Assembly: GCA_035235625.1 (NCBI GenBank)
Contig: CP141140.1
Location: forward strand, 19,922,685-19,986,684
Reading direction: 5' to 3'
From: Saururus chinensis
Taxonomy: Eukaryota > Streptophyta > Magnoliopsida > Piperales > Saururaceae
DNA length: 64,000 bases
The notes beneath the pieces were generated by a model, which worked only from the letters and a program-made list of their open reading frames with translations, did no database searches and was not told the origin of the DNA. The position numbers and the translations under genes are program-made. How positions within the stretch are numbered: the first letter of the stretch is position 1; each line of letters starts with the position of its first letter. Shown in pieces: positions 1 to 10,854 of the stretch.

Positions 1-1445
1 AGGATGAGATGGATTCATTGTCATCTAATCAGACTTGGGAGTTAGTTTCTCTACCTTCAGGTAAAAAGGCATTACATAACAAGTGGGTTTACATGCTAAA
101 ACATGAAGTTGATGAAAGCAAGAGGTACAAAGCTAGACTAGTTCTCAAAGGCTTTCAGTAGAAGTATGGAGTAGATTATACAGAGATATTTGCTCCTATT
201 GTCAGAATTGCTACCATCAGAATGGTGTTATCCATTGTTGCACTTGAGAATCTTCACTTAGAGCAGTTGGATGTTAAAACAACCTTCCTACATGGTGACT
301 TGGAAGATAAGATTTATATGCATCAACCCCAAGGTTATGCGGTAAGAGGAAAGGAGAATTTGGTGTGCAGGTTGTCTAAGAGCTTGTATGGTCTCAAGCA
401 AGCTCCAAGACAGTGGTATAGAAAATTTGATGGGTTTATGTTATCCATTGAATTTTATCGTTGTTATTCTGATCATTGTTGTTATTACAAAAAATTGAGA
501 ACCTCTTATTTGCTCTTGTTGTTATATGTGGATAACATGTTGATTGTAGGAGCAGATTATGGTGAGATTGAGATGCTCAAGAGACAGTTGTCCTCTAAAT
601 TCACAATGAAGGATCTTGAACCAGCCAAGCAGATCCTTGGCATGTAGATTACAAGAGATAGAGAGCAGAAAGTGCTGAAATTATCCCAAGAGGAGTATGT
701 TGAGAAGGTCTTGATGAAGTTCAACATGTTGGGTGCCAAACAAGTTGGTACTCCCTTGGCAACTCACTTCAGACTTTCGAGTGAGCAGTCTCCTAGCACA
801 CAGGAAGAAATAACACACATGAACAGGGTTCCTTATTCATCTATTGTAGGTTCATTGATGTATGTAGCCACATGCACTAGACCAGATATGACTCATGCTG
901 TGAGTCAGGTTGCAAGGTTTATGGCGAATCCAGGAGAAGAGCATTGAAATGCAATGAAATGGATTCTTAGATATTTGAAGGGTTCCTCAGGTATGTCTTT
1001 ACACTTTGGTGGGAGTTCCAGGATTAAGTTAGTTGGTTTTGTTGATTCAGATTATGGAAGTAATCTTGATAACAGAAGAAACACTTCAAGTTTTGTCTTC
1101 ACATTAGGCAGTGGTGTAGTTGCTTGGCAGTCACAATTGTAGAAAACTGTGACAAACTCATCTGCTGAAGCAGAGTATATTGCAGCCACTGAAGCTTACA
1201 AGATGATGATGTAGTTAAAAGCATTCTTAAAGGAGTTCGACAAACCTCAAGATGTGTACTCTATTGTGATAACAAGAGTGCAATTGATATGGCAAAAAAT
1301 AATGTATTTCGTGCTAGAACAAAACATATTGAGATCAAGTATCATTTTGTGAGAGAACTTGTTGAAGATAAGGTCTTCTTGGAGAAGATTCATACTAAGG
1401 AGAATCCAGCAGATATATTTACTAAAGTGGTGACAATGGAGAAAT

Positions 1446-2815
1446 CAGTGTTTTAAAAACCAGACCGGCCGATTCGACCGGGTTCAACCAGACCCGGTGT
1501 TAAAAACGGGCCAGTTCGAGTAAAAATTCAGGTTGGGTTAACCCGGCCGGGTCAGCGTGACCCGGCCGGTTAAACTGCAAACCCGGTGTTCAGGTCTGGT
1601 CCGGTTTTTTAAAAAAAAAACATTTTGTCGAGTTGAAGCGTCGGGCTCGGGCACTGTTCATCTTCCATATTTCCATTTTGATTTGTGCACAGTGGCGACT
1701 GGCGATCTGGAGCTCGGTGGCTAGCGGAAAGTTGGGGCACTGCTGCCATTGATACAGGCGATCTCATCTTCTCTGATCGTCCAGTGATCTCATCTTCTCT
1801 GGTGCCGATTGAATCGCACAATCACGGCTGGTGGGGAAATTTGGGCGATTTGGGCAGCGGCTTCCTCTCCGGCTACAATCCGTCTCCGGCTTCTACAGCG
1901 TTGGCTCCTTCCCCGATAGAAGTTTTCGAGAAGGGTCTGGAGCCAAAACCCTAACTTCGATCTTTGACCGTCGGAGTTTTCTTTTCCGGAAGGAGCATCG
2001 TCTCTGCTTCTTTCCCTGTGTTTTCTTTCCCGGCGTCTCCACTGCCGAAAAGCAGGTATTTCATTTTCCGCTTCTTCTTCTGCCAAAATTTGGTTCTTTT
2101 CCCTGTTTCGACTCCTTCTGCCGAAATTTGTTGCTTGGATCCAAAGTTCTCAATTGAAGTCCCTGATTTCTGAACTAAGCCTTTGCTTCGTTTTTTTTTT
2201 CTGTTTTTTGTCATCTGGAGTAGCTGGTAATGCCAGATATGACACTTTTACATGTTCGTTCTGGTGCTTAGGTATGACACTTTTTGTGATGATTGATTGA
2301 TTCTCTCTTAAAATACCCTCTCCCTTCCTCAATCTCCCCCAATCGCCTCCGCCAGCACTCTGTGAGGAGGGTTTTGGAGAACCTGAGCAGAGGACTAAAA
2401 GTACGACGACTACTCCACCAGCAAGGAGACTACAATTTACAAAAAGTGTACTTGTTTCAATTGATTAATTTACTTATGTCTTGATTGTTTTAGGGCTTTT
2501 GGTTCCTTGGGGAGTTGGGCATAGTTTGTTGTATTGATTTGGATAATAAGTAACAAATAACATGGGGCATGGGGTGTGGGGGGATCATGATCAGTCAATT
2601 AAGGAAAACGTAAGTTTTGAATGATTCATAAACCATTGGACGTTCATAGTGTATAATCTTATACATGATAATGGAGGTTAGAACATTTGCAATTTTTTTT
2701 GTTTTGATGATGATGTCATTACCCGGGTCAACCTGGGTCGACCCACGGTTCAACCAGGTCGACCCAGCCCAGCCACTAATCCGGGTCGGGGTCCGGGCCA
2801 GGTTTTAAAACATTG
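1446..2815. mobile_element. Non-autonomous hAT transposon inserted in copia
   Basis: The element is 1,370 bp. It starts CAGTGTTTTAAAAACC and ends GGTTTTAAAACATTG, which are imperfect inverted termini of about 15 bp. It is flanked by a perfect 8-bp target duplication GGAGAAAT (1438-1445 and 2816-2823), diagnostic of the hAT superfamily. GC-rich subterminal zones (CCGG, GGGTC, CCCGG motifs) follow each end. No transposase is visible. The interior from about 1610 to 2490 looks like transcript leader sequence, C/T-rich with possible splice sites, and could be captured host DNA. That last point is inference. Confidence 0.88.
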
Positions 2816-3016
2816 GGAGAAATTAAGCGTTTGCTCAACTACCATTAGTCTTCTACACTAGAAGGATAGTGGTAATCACACAGTTACATTAGATATGAGT
2901 GGATCAATTGTTTTGCTTGCAATTGGCTCTGTATATGAAATTAGTTTGATAGGGATCAATTTGAGTGGGAGAATTGTTGCTGAAGATTTCGAGTAATTTG
3001 GTTTCAAGTGGGAGAT

Positions 3017-3578
3017 TGTTGACGGTGAAACCAATTACGGGTTGTCATTAAGTGAAGGGTAGATTTGTCCTTTACTTTGGAAGACCTAAGTTATAAATAA
3101 AGACATCAAAGTGGCTTACGGTATTAATGGTGGAGAATAGTCCAACGTGAGAGAATACGAGACAGAGATTTCAGAGCCGTCACAACCCGGAACCGAAGAG
3201 TCTAACGCAGAGGAACACAGAGAGAAGGAAAACAAGAATTTCTGGGATGAGGAAGTTAGAGTTTTCTTCTTGTGTATTACGTGAGGAGCGTTGCTGAGAA
3301 ATCTTGTAATTCTCTTGTACTTTGATTATCTATCTAGTGGAATTATGTGATCCCATGGATGTAGGCAGCAAGGCCGAACCACGTTAAATTCCCTTATATA
3401 CTTTGCTTTCATATTGACGTTTCTAGATCCATATTTCTGCAGTACAAATAGGGAATAGTAAATATATATTATATTTACGCAGAACTCTAGAATAGTAAAT
3501 ATATACTCCGTTTGGCCAGATTCAGAGTACAGTAAACTTATACTCTGTTTGGCGAGACCTATAGTTTTATTCCCCACA
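3017..3578 (+). repeat. 3' LTR of the copia element
   Basis: The repeat begins TGTTGAC directly after the purine-rich tract AAGTGGGAGAT. It ends near CCCCACA at 3578, so it would be about 560 bp. The stretch with GGATGTAGGCAGCAAGGCC at about 3357 followed by ACCACGTTAA is a typical 3' portion of Tork-type copia LTRs, as I remember them. The right edge is uncertain by some tens of bases because the matching 5' LTR is outside the window. Confidence 0.7.
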
Positions 3579-3954
3579 CTTCATTGTTTTCAAGGTGCAT
3601 TAATATCTTGTTTCTCTATAAAGGCATTTGAAATAAAATGTTATTTTTTTACCTTCAAATGTGTTGCTAAATTACACCTTAGTTAGTTTTTAACATTATG
3701 ACATAAGAGACTCAATGCCTACGCTTGTTTTTGTCGTTTGTCATGACTGTACATAATTAGATGTTAAAAATATGAAAATAAATATTAAACAATTCTACTA
3801 AAACATTTGGCTGCACTTAAAACTTTATGTATTATTTACAAGTAATGTTGTTGTTTGCTCATGTGGAAATCATCCATCAAATAAATTGAACCACCTAGAT
3901 GCAAAACATGGAGGAATGAAAAAGGATAATAATATTTTTATATGAAAATACTGT

Positions 3955-4260
3955 TAAAAACTCAGACATAAATTTTGATTGAATTAGATAAGTGGACCTC
4001 ACACAAAGTTTAACTTTGGGCTTACTTATCTAATCTATAATTAAAACTCGGTGAATTTAAATGGCTTCAGAGATGCAAGGGAAAAGCAATGGGCGAAAAT
4101 GAGATTCTGACCCCTCCATAATTGAAGAACCTACTGCTTGCTTTGGAGAAAGAGCAATTGACTTTGCTTTTCTTGTGGAAAGTCTAGTGCTTTTGACTAG
4201 GTACAGTGGAAAGAGATGAATTTCGGGATTCTTTATTGATAAGTGAAAAGAAAGACTTAG
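3955..4260. repeat. Noncoding duplicated block, copy 1
   Basis: This matches 6050-6400 in direct orientation with only small differences. Shared sequence includes a short inverted repeat (GATAAGT ... ACTTATC) and the run GCAATGGGCGAAAATGA. A diverged third direct copy lies at 8805-9110. Inverted copies lie near 16830-17115 and 27930-28175. This marks a segment copied repeatedly together with the small membrane-protein genes. Confidence 0.75.
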
Positions 4261-5224
4261 CCCAGAAGTCCTCTCCGAGTATATTCTCTAAACGGGTAGG
4301 AGTACCCACTTAGTATTGGACGCGTCAGCAAATATATCTCGCTATGTGTAAGAGCCAGACGCGTTTTATTGTGCCGAGCTGGGTGGGCATCCAAATCTAT
4401 TGGAGTCTTTGATGACGGATGATCTACAGTTCATATGCTCGTGCTTTCACACATTAATACCTGTGCGCTAGTGCATTACTTAGCACAAATATGTATATGC
4501 GCCGTTGATTGTCATGACGTATCTACGACTCCTATACTTAAGGGCCAAAGAGCTTTCCCTTCGAAAGGTCGTAGCCTGGTGGGTCATCGAGGTTGAGTGG
4601 TTCATTTACGTCAATTATTATTAATGAAAAGTTTAAGATGCTCTTTGACTTATTTGAGAGTGTGTGCGCCAACGGCATAGCGATGCTCAAAATAAGGAGG
4701 CATGTAAGTGGTTCAAACTCACCTACTACTACTGTATTTTGTGTGCGTTATTTGATCCCACACCAAATAAATATAAATATAATATATTATATTATATAAG
4801 GCTCGTTCATGAGAGTCTTAGTTCACTCGGTTATACGTGAGCCTAGGCTCTTAGGGTCGTTACATTTAAATCCGATAATCTTTATTATTTAAGAGGTATT
4901 TACTCCTTAAATAATGTTGTCATGTTATTATTATTACTCTTATAAAAAAAATAATATGAGTCCCGATTCGTACATGCTAATATGAATGTCATTAAAAATC
5001 ATGGGATTAAGATATAATAATGCATGTCAATAAAAGAGGTAGACATGTGATACCAACCTATATGCCTCCTAAATAATGTGCTGATATATTAAAATATGTT
5101 AGCGTATGATGCCTATGCATGATGAGCCCATGTCAGATTGACAATACTTTTATTTTTATTTTTATTATTATTATTATAAAAATATTTACATCAATTATAC
5201 TCATTTTATAGTTAACTGGAAGTT

Positions 5225-5254
5225 GGGGACGGGGACGGGGACGGGGACGGGGAC
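5225..5254 (+). repeat. (GGGGAC)5 hexanucleotide array
   Basis: There are five exact GGGGAC units in a row, followed by a decayed unit. The G-runs of four are spaced by two bases on the plus strand, so the array could fold as a G-quadruplex. No gene lies close by. Confidence 0.9.
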
Positions 5255-5702
5255 GGAGGCGCTAGATTTGGTGGCTTGTGCCGGTTTTCAGGAATCAAAA
5301 AATATGATATGGGTGAGGATGAGTGACCGTTCTTTGGTCTTTTATCTTTGTTTTTACCCTTTATTTTCTATAAAGCCTGCCAAAGTTGAATAGGCACTCA
5401 TCCTAGTTTCATAATGTCGCATCAAGTTTATCACCACAAAGAAATACTTTGCATTCATTAGATCACCATAATTTAAAGTATGCAAGTGACTCTGACTATT
5501 TAAGTTTGATAATGTAAGTAAACTTTTTTACAATAAATTTTAATAATATAAGTAGTTGAATGTTGTCAGGTTTTGATTGAATAAAAAATAACTATAACAA
5601 TAAGATGACCCACTTTTCTATGTCTAATCAAAGCTTGTTATAAGATTTCATGAGATAGCAAGTAGTATAAAAAAATCATTATCCTTAAATAGTTGATGCT
5701 TA

Positions 5703-5877
5703 ATACTTCATTTGTCTTATATTAATAATTATATTTAAAAAATAATATTTTTTATTAAATGATAAAATCTATATCTAAAAAAAAAAAAGTTGATGATATT
5801 TTTTTAAGTACCTAATCACTTAAATAATAAAATAAAATTATTAATATAAAACATATTTTTTTGTCAAATGAAGCTAT
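5703..5877. mobile_element. Stowaway-like MITE, decayed
   Basis: The ends are inverted (CTTCATTTGTC... and ...GTCAAATGAAG). The interior is AT-rich with ATTAATA near each end. Related copies sit at 32025-32225, 36815-37010 and 56209-56412. Confidence 0.55.
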
Positions 5878-6049
5878 TAATTTAAAATTAAAAGAATATA
5901 ACGATTCCTTTGCTAAATTTTGTACAAAGAAGAGGTGAAGGATGCTAGTCTCCAAGTATTTAATATACTCAATAGCATTTCACCTTAGGGTTCAAAACTC
6001 TACTTGCAAGAATTAAAATTCATTTGCAGTATCTCTATACTCCACAATA

Positions 6050-6400
6050 AAAATACCTACAACTTAGATATGAATTTTGATTGGATTAGATAAGTAGGGC
6101 TCACACAAAGTTAACTTTGGGCTTACTTATCTAATCAATAATTAAAACTCCGTGTAAATTTAAATGGCTTCATAGATTAGGAAAAGCAAGGGCGAAAACT
6201 CGTGTGAATTTAAATGGCTTCAGAGATGCAAGGGAAAAGCAATGGGCGAAAATGACATTCTGACCCCTCCATAATTGAAGAACCTACTGCTTTGGGGAAA
6301 GAGCAACTGGCTTTGCTTTTCTTGTGGAAAGTTAGTGCTTTTGACTAGGTACAGAGGAAAGTATTGATACGAGAAAAGAAAGACTTAACCCTGAAGTGAT
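6050..6400. repeat. Noncoding duplicated block, copy 2
   Basis: This is the direct repeat of 3955-4260, about 2.1 kb downstream. A short internal duplication (GTGAATTTAAATGGCTTC type) near 6150-6220 is present only in this copy. Confidence 0.75.
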
Positions 6401-7248
6401 CCGAATTCAGATCAAATAATATAAATTGGTTACTGATTAACGAAGAATCCCAGGTTAAAAGGAATAAAATTATAAAACAAGGAAAAAGGAATAAAATAAA
6501 CTGTGGATCCTGCAAATCGAAGAACTTGACGTTCGAATTTTTGTTTGGTTTGCGAAAATGCGTAGTGGCATCGACGAAGTTTCTCCCTGTATCTTCGCCT
6601 GGGCCCACTCCCATTGCCATGCAGGGGCGTTCTCTCATTGCTTTGAACTCCGCACTCTGCTGTTGACATCCAATGTGAGCAGTAGCACCTAGAAACACGA
6701 GTGAGTCTAATGTGGAAAAAATATTGCTGGTTTTGCAAGGGAAAACATAGTGTCAAAGGTTTTAAGCACTTTGTACCTAATCCAACACCAACAACACACC
6801 TGTTTTTGTAAGTTGCGAGGGGCTTGAATTAAACACCGCATCGCTTGTGTAGCATAGTGAATCTTCTTTGTATTTCCACTGCATCGCTTGTTTAGCAAAT
6901 TTACTACGATGGATTCTTAGTGTTTATAATTAAGGAATTTCATATATGCCAAGATCAAATCCCTTTAAAGAACACTTTATGAAGACAAGTTACTAATTCA
7001 GGTCTCTCCAAGAGAAGAACAGCAAATATCATATGCGGCTCAGGAACTAGAATCGGCCAAATATAGAGAAGAAACCCAATAATTGATAAGATCTGTCACA
7101 ACAAGAATAGGGCTCCTCCTCATCCAAAACATCAGTTACTAGGTAACTCGCGGAAACCTTACATGTTTAAGCACAAATTTATTAAAGCATACTTAACACA
7201 ATGAGCCTAACTCGACACAATCTATACCCATCATCACATGATGAGCCT

Positions 7249-7962
7249 TCACTTGCCCCTCAGACCTCTAAAGTATCCTCTAGGGTCGTTTTCAAACGCT
7301 GACCTGAGCATCAAATAATCCCTTCCAGGCGCCTTCATCATCTTTCCCAGGTATCCTCGCTCGATAAGATAATGCAACAGCGGATTCATCATCATTGTGG
7401 GAAGATACAGTAGTGCCTTCGTTATCTTTGTGGGAAGATACAGTAGCGCCTTCGTTATCTTTGTGGGAAGATACAGTAGCGCCTTCGTTATCGTTGTGGA
7501 TCCTGGGAGAAGATAATACGACAGCACAAACAATACCACAGATCCAGACTCCAAAGGATGTTCTTTGACAGTCTTTACTGCATGTTCAGGAGCCATCTTC
7601 ACAAAAGGGAGGACATGCTTCTTGGTGTTATCCGCCACAAAATTCACACTTTTCTTTGCAAAAGGTAGGACGTCTTCCTTGAAAGTCTCTGCTGCATGTT
7701 CAGCAGCCTTGTTCACGAAAGGGAGGACATGTTCTTTAGTGTTATCCACTACAAAGCCCACTCCCTTCTTTGCCCGTGGTAGGAGATCGTCCTTCGATTT
7801 CTCTATCGCATTGTTCAACGAGCTCTTCAACTGGGGAAGATGTTCGTCTGCTTTTTGCCGGGAAAAGCTCGCCAGTTTCCACCCAGGATGAAGGATCCGT
7901 TCCCGGAGGTTGGCTAGGAAAGAGAGACTGCCTTCCCCCGCTTTATCTGGGCGTCCTTCCAT
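7249..7962 (-). CDS. Small membrane protein, MMKAPG-tail family, long type
   Basis: The protein is 237 aa. The first ATG (7962) begins MEGRPDK; the frame stays open upstream but has no earlier ATG. I do not recognise the family by name. Residues 34-135 are rich in Lys, Glu, His and Val and predicted helical. A 38-residue unit starting AKKGVGFVVDNTKEHVLPF occurs twice in tandem (about 64-101 and 102-139). Residues 138-153 form a hydrophobic segment fit to span a membrane. Then TKITKALLYLP-like 11-residue units occur three times (about 157-189). The C-terminal tail carries MMKAPGR at 208-214, then R-x-x-F-E-N-D-P-x-x-Y-F-R to the end. The gene at 10375 is its tandem paralogue with one helical unit and no 11-residue array. 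The lysine-rich heptad-like body recalls late-embryogenesis proteins, but that is only a resemblance. An A/T box at about 8087-8095 (reverse strand) is a possible TATA element. Confidence 0.8.
   Translation of the reverse strand: MEGRPDKAGEGSLSFLANLRERILHPGWKLASFSRQKADEHLPQLKSSLNNAIEKSKDDLLPRAKKGVGFVVDNTKEHVLPFVNKAAEHAAETFKEDVLPFAKKSVNFVADNTKKHVLPFVKMAPEHAVKTVKEHPLESGSVVLFVLSYYLLPGSTTITKALLYLPTKITKALLYLPTKITKALLYLPTMMMNPLLHYLIERGYLGKMMKAPGRDYLMLRSAFENDPRGYFRGLRGK
7393..7497 (-). repeat. 33-bp coding tandem repeat, three copies
   Basis: The near-identical units GGGAAGATACAGTAG(C/T)GCC plus CTTCGTTATC repeat every 33 bp. They encode three 11-residue units of the 237-aa membrane protein. They are absent from the paralogue at 10375, so they expanded after the gene duplicated. 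Confidence 0.9.
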
Positions 7963-8298
7963 CTTCTCAGTCTCACCCACCCACACGGAGCAAAATCCCA
8001 AGCTCTCGATTCTGCTACTTAACCAAGCACCTTTTCAAAAGGACGTAGGGGCCAGAGAGGATGAGCCTGACTAGTCCGGAGCGATGTATTTAAATGGGGG
8101 CTTGGGGTTGAGGTTCATTTGCGTCCATCATAGTCATGTTGGAGTCGACTGAAAGTTGGGGTGGGGGACCCACATTTAGTTCGCTTTGTGCGGGGTCCCA
8201 AAGATTTGAAGAGTTTGTAAATACACGGTGAGGACTGAAGACCGAGAGGTCGTTCATTGGTGGTCTATAGATAAGATTTTCTTTGCCCTTAATTATTA

Positions 8299-8397
8299 CT
8301 CCTTCCGTCCGGGCTTCATTTGATTTTTAACAAAGTATGCTCATTTTTAGTTTATTTTAAAAAAATTAAATAGACCTATTAATAGGGACAGAAGGAG
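8299..8397. mobile_element. Stowaway MITE (Tc1/mariner type)
   Basis: The element is 99 bp, starting CTCCTTCCGTCC and ending GGACAGAAGGAG, with TA on both sides (8297-8298 and 8398-8399). These are the known Stowaway termini and target dinucleotide. Confidence 0.9.
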
Positions 8398-8804
8398 TAT
8401 TATAAAGCATGCCAAAGTTGAACGTGCAATCATTCCAGTTCATGATGTCATATATATATCTAGCGACATCACTGTAGTGGTTTTTATCTTGCAGCAAATC
8501 GCGCGTTAACAAGTGTGTTAATTAACTAAGAAGTAATCCGCTACAAAACGAAAACCAGGATTTGCTTTATCAGGTTAAAGGAAATGCTTTGCTCTCGTTG
8601 GATCAGCATGATTTAGATTTCCAAGTAACTATAAGTCTTCAAGTATTGCAGTACGCTTTGCTCTCCTTGGATCAGCATGATACAAATAACAGCCTGGTCG
8701 AGGATGCTGGTCTTCTGTAGAGAATCAAGAACTACCTTCTTTTCGTCAATTGTCTTTGGCTAGCTACTCTACGTTTGTTTTAAGAGCTTTCTGTATTGGT
8801 AGTA

Positions 8805-9110
8805 ATGTTGTTGTTTGCTCTTGTTGCTATTATCCAGTAATTAAGCGGATTTAACTACGTGGATGCACTAAACAAAAAACATGGACGGAGGGGAAGGCGG
8901 ACTTAAATGCTTGGGAAAAGCAGGGGCGAAAATGGCGTTTTCGGCTCTCCATGATTGACTCTGGAGTCTGACTAGTGCCTTCGGAGAAAGAGTAACTGGC
9001 TTGCATTTCTGGTGAAAAGTCCAGAACGTACATTTGACGAGAAAGTAAAGACTTAGCCTGGAAGCGAGCTCCAGGGTCCCGCCCGAGTGTACGAACTGCA
9101 TTCGCCACGC
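8805..9110. repeat. Noncoding duplicated block, diverged copy 3
   Basis: It shares GTAATGTTGTTGTTTGCTC with position 3843. It also shares the GGGCGAAAATG ... TCTCCATGATTGA core with 4090 and 6240. It lies upstream of the 7249 gene. Confidence 0.65.
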
Positions 9111-9994
9111 ATGCAGTCAATAGTATACTACAGTGGTTGTACGAAGAATCCCTGACCATCTAAGCACTTCGCCTTTAATGTTTTTCTTTGTGCAATGTTT
9201 AGTGGCATCGACCAACTTTAACTTTAACTTTGCCTCTGCCTCTGCCTCTGCCTCTTCCCTGATCAATGAAACAAGCTCGGCGGGGGCATTTTCTCTTGCT
9301 TATGACTCAAGTCTCCTGCTAACATCACCCAGGAACACACGTACGAGACTTCTATGGGGCACAGATTTTATTTCGAGTCCCATTTATATCTGAAAATTTT
9401 GGGTGTATCACACTCTATTGGCCATGTATTTCACTCTCAAGACACAACTCATAAACATGTGTTATAACTGTAAGAACCTTGGTTCTTTTACACACTTAGC
9501 TAATGGGTCATTTGCTGAGTAGTCAAACACACGGCTAACATAGTGTATGATGTACACCTAAAAATTTCTCTGTTTATATGCATCGGTTGCACGATTTGAT
9601 TATGCCACCTCTAAAATCGTGCTGCCGGTAATATTTTAGGGGGCTTGCTAGTTTTGATCCACTGCTCCGTGCACCATGGGATATCTATCTAACGCGCCTG
9701 GCACACAACGTTTTTTCCTTTTATATTATGTGTAAAAAATGTTGCTCACTGAGAGGGATAATAATTTGTCACAAGATTCAAGCACTTTGGTACATGATCA
9801 AACACCAACTAGACAACCTATGTTTTGATTGTTGTTGGAAGTCGAGAGGTGCTTGAATTGTCCGAAGGAGAAAAATTAAAGCACCATTTGCGTATTATTT
9901 AGAGATAGCAGCTAAAAATTAAACCATTGTACTGAAGCTTCTAAGTGTATCGCTTGAGCCTAGCAGATTTTTACTATCATCTGTTTCAAAACTA

Positions 9995-10370
9995 CCTATA
10001 CATAATGGATTCCTAGTCATGTTTACAATTAAGGAATCAAATGTGCCAGGATCAAATATCTTTTTTTTAATGGAATATCTTTTAAGATCACGTACAAGGC
10101 CACTTACGAAGGCGAGTGCCTTGTTGATGGTCTCTCCAAATAACGGATAGCAAATATTTACGTCCAGCTCAAGAACTGGAATTGGCCAAATACAGTGCAA
10201 ACCCAATAATTGATAAGATCTGTCACAACTCACAACAAATTGAAGATCAGAACAAAGGAGTTCTTGTAATCTGATTAAGACATCTCATACTATAGATAAC
10301 TCGCACAAATCCAACATTATTCGGCAGTACAGAGCCTTCATCATCACAATCTATACCCGCCATCATATGA
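9995..10370 (-). repeat. 3' flank duplicate of the tandem paralogues
   Basis: Both minus-strand genes are followed by the same downstream sequence. Examples are CCCAATAATTGATAAGATC (7077 and 10203) and the shared tract around GGTCTCTCC. The tandem duplication therefore covers gene plus 3' flank, roughly 6890-8050 against 9995-10930. Each flank probably holds the transcript 3' end, though no clear polyadenylation site was fixed. Confidence 0.7.
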
Positions 10371-10374
10371 GCCT

Positions 10375-10854
10375 TCACTTGCCCCTCAGATTTCTGAAGT
10401 AGGCTTTCGGGTTGTCTTCAAACTTTGACCTGCGCATCTTGTAACCGCTTCCAGGCGCCTTCATCATCTTCCCGGGAGATCCTCCTGGCTTGGAAAGATA
10501 GTAAAACAGCACAAGCAATGCCACGGATGCCGATATCCAGGGATGCTCTTTGACAGTCGCCATGGAAAATTCAGCAGACGTCATCAGAAAAGGGAGGACA
10601 TGCTCCTTGGTGTTATCCACAACAAAGTGTACTCCCTTCTTTGCATGAGGTAGGAGGTCCGTCTTTGATTTCTCTATTGTATCCTTCAACAAGCTCTTCA
10701 ACTGGGGAATATGTTCGTCAGCTTTTTGCCTCGAAATACTCACCAATCTCCAACCAAGAAGAAGGGTTCCTTTCAGGAGATTGGATAAGAAGGAAATACC
10801 GTATTCCAGCGCTTTCTCTGAGTGCTTGACAGCAGCATCTGGGCTTCCTTCCAT
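10375..10854 (-). CDS. Small membrane protein, MMKAPG-tail family, short helical type
   Basis: The protein is 159 aa, starting at MEGSPDA, the first ATG in the frame. It has an N-terminal amphipathic region. Residues 41-103 form a lysine/glutamate-rich helical body with one unit of AKKGVHFVVDNTKEHVLPF type (71-89). A hydrophobic segment lies at about 106-121 (ISASVALLVLFYYL). The tail has MMKAPG at 130-135, then M-R-R-S-K-F-E-D-N-P-K-A-Y-F-R-N-L-R-G-K at the extreme C-terminus. It is the paralogue of the gene at 7249. It is head-to-head with the gene at 12296 across about 1.44 kb. A possible TATA element (TATAATAAAG, reverse strand) lies at about 10931-10940. Function is unknown to me. A single-pass or tail-anchored membrane protein with a cytosolic conserved tail fits the charge pattern, which is inference. 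Confidence 0.82.
   Translation of the reverse strand: MEGSPDAAVKHSEKALEYGISFLSNLLKGTLLLGWRLVSISRQKADEHIPQLKSLLKDTIEKSKTDLLPHAKKGVHFVVDNTKEHVLPFLMTSAEFSMATVKEHPWISASVALLVLFYYLSKPGGSPGKMMKAPGSGYKMRRSKFEDNPKAYFRNLRGK

Larger units (their letters stand above)
1..3578 (+). mobile_element. Ty1-copia retrotransposon, 3' part, broken
   Basis: The window opens inside the pol region of a Ty1-copia element. Reverse transcriptase motifs of the copia type (V-K-T-T-F-L-H-G-D, L-Y-G-L-K-Q-A-P-R, Y-V-D-N) lie in the first 650 bases, followed by RNase H up to about 1437. After a hAT insertion (1446-2815) the 3' end of the element resumes, then a purine-rich tract at about 3007-3016 and a terminal repeat. The residue pattern resembles the Tork/Tnt1 lineage, which is an inference from memory. 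The 5' part lies outside the window. The coding part is broken in several places, so this is an old copy. Confidence 0.9.
3579..7248. other. Intergenic, duplicated noncoding DNA
   Basis: No convincing gene was found. The stretch holds two direct copies of a noncoding block (about 3955-4260 and 6050-6400), a GGGGAC hexamer array, and a MITE at 5703-5877. From about 6890 it holds the 3' flank of the minus-strand gene at 7249. The segment 4275-5220 shows nothing I recognise. Confidence 0.6.
7963..10374. other. Intergenic between tandem paralogues
   Basis: The stretch contains the promoter side of the 7249 gene, a Stowaway element (8299-8397), a diverged copy of the noncoding block (8805-9110), and the 3' flank of the next gene (about 9995-10370). 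That flank matches 6890-7245. I see no further gene. Short open frames here are not conserved between the duplicated copies. Confidence 0.6.

Noticed and set aside
1790-2214. Overlapping frames in the hAT interior
   Set aside because: They are short, overlap on both strands and have no recognisable domain. They could be captured leader sequence but not a gene.
6345-6756. Minus-strand open frames of 108-117 aa
   Set aside because: They lie in the 3' flank of the duplicated gene. The paralogous flank near 9160-9900 does not keep the frame.
8851-9159. Minus-strand frame of 102 aa
   Set aside because: It falls in the repeated noncoding block, and the other four copies of that block do not keep it open.
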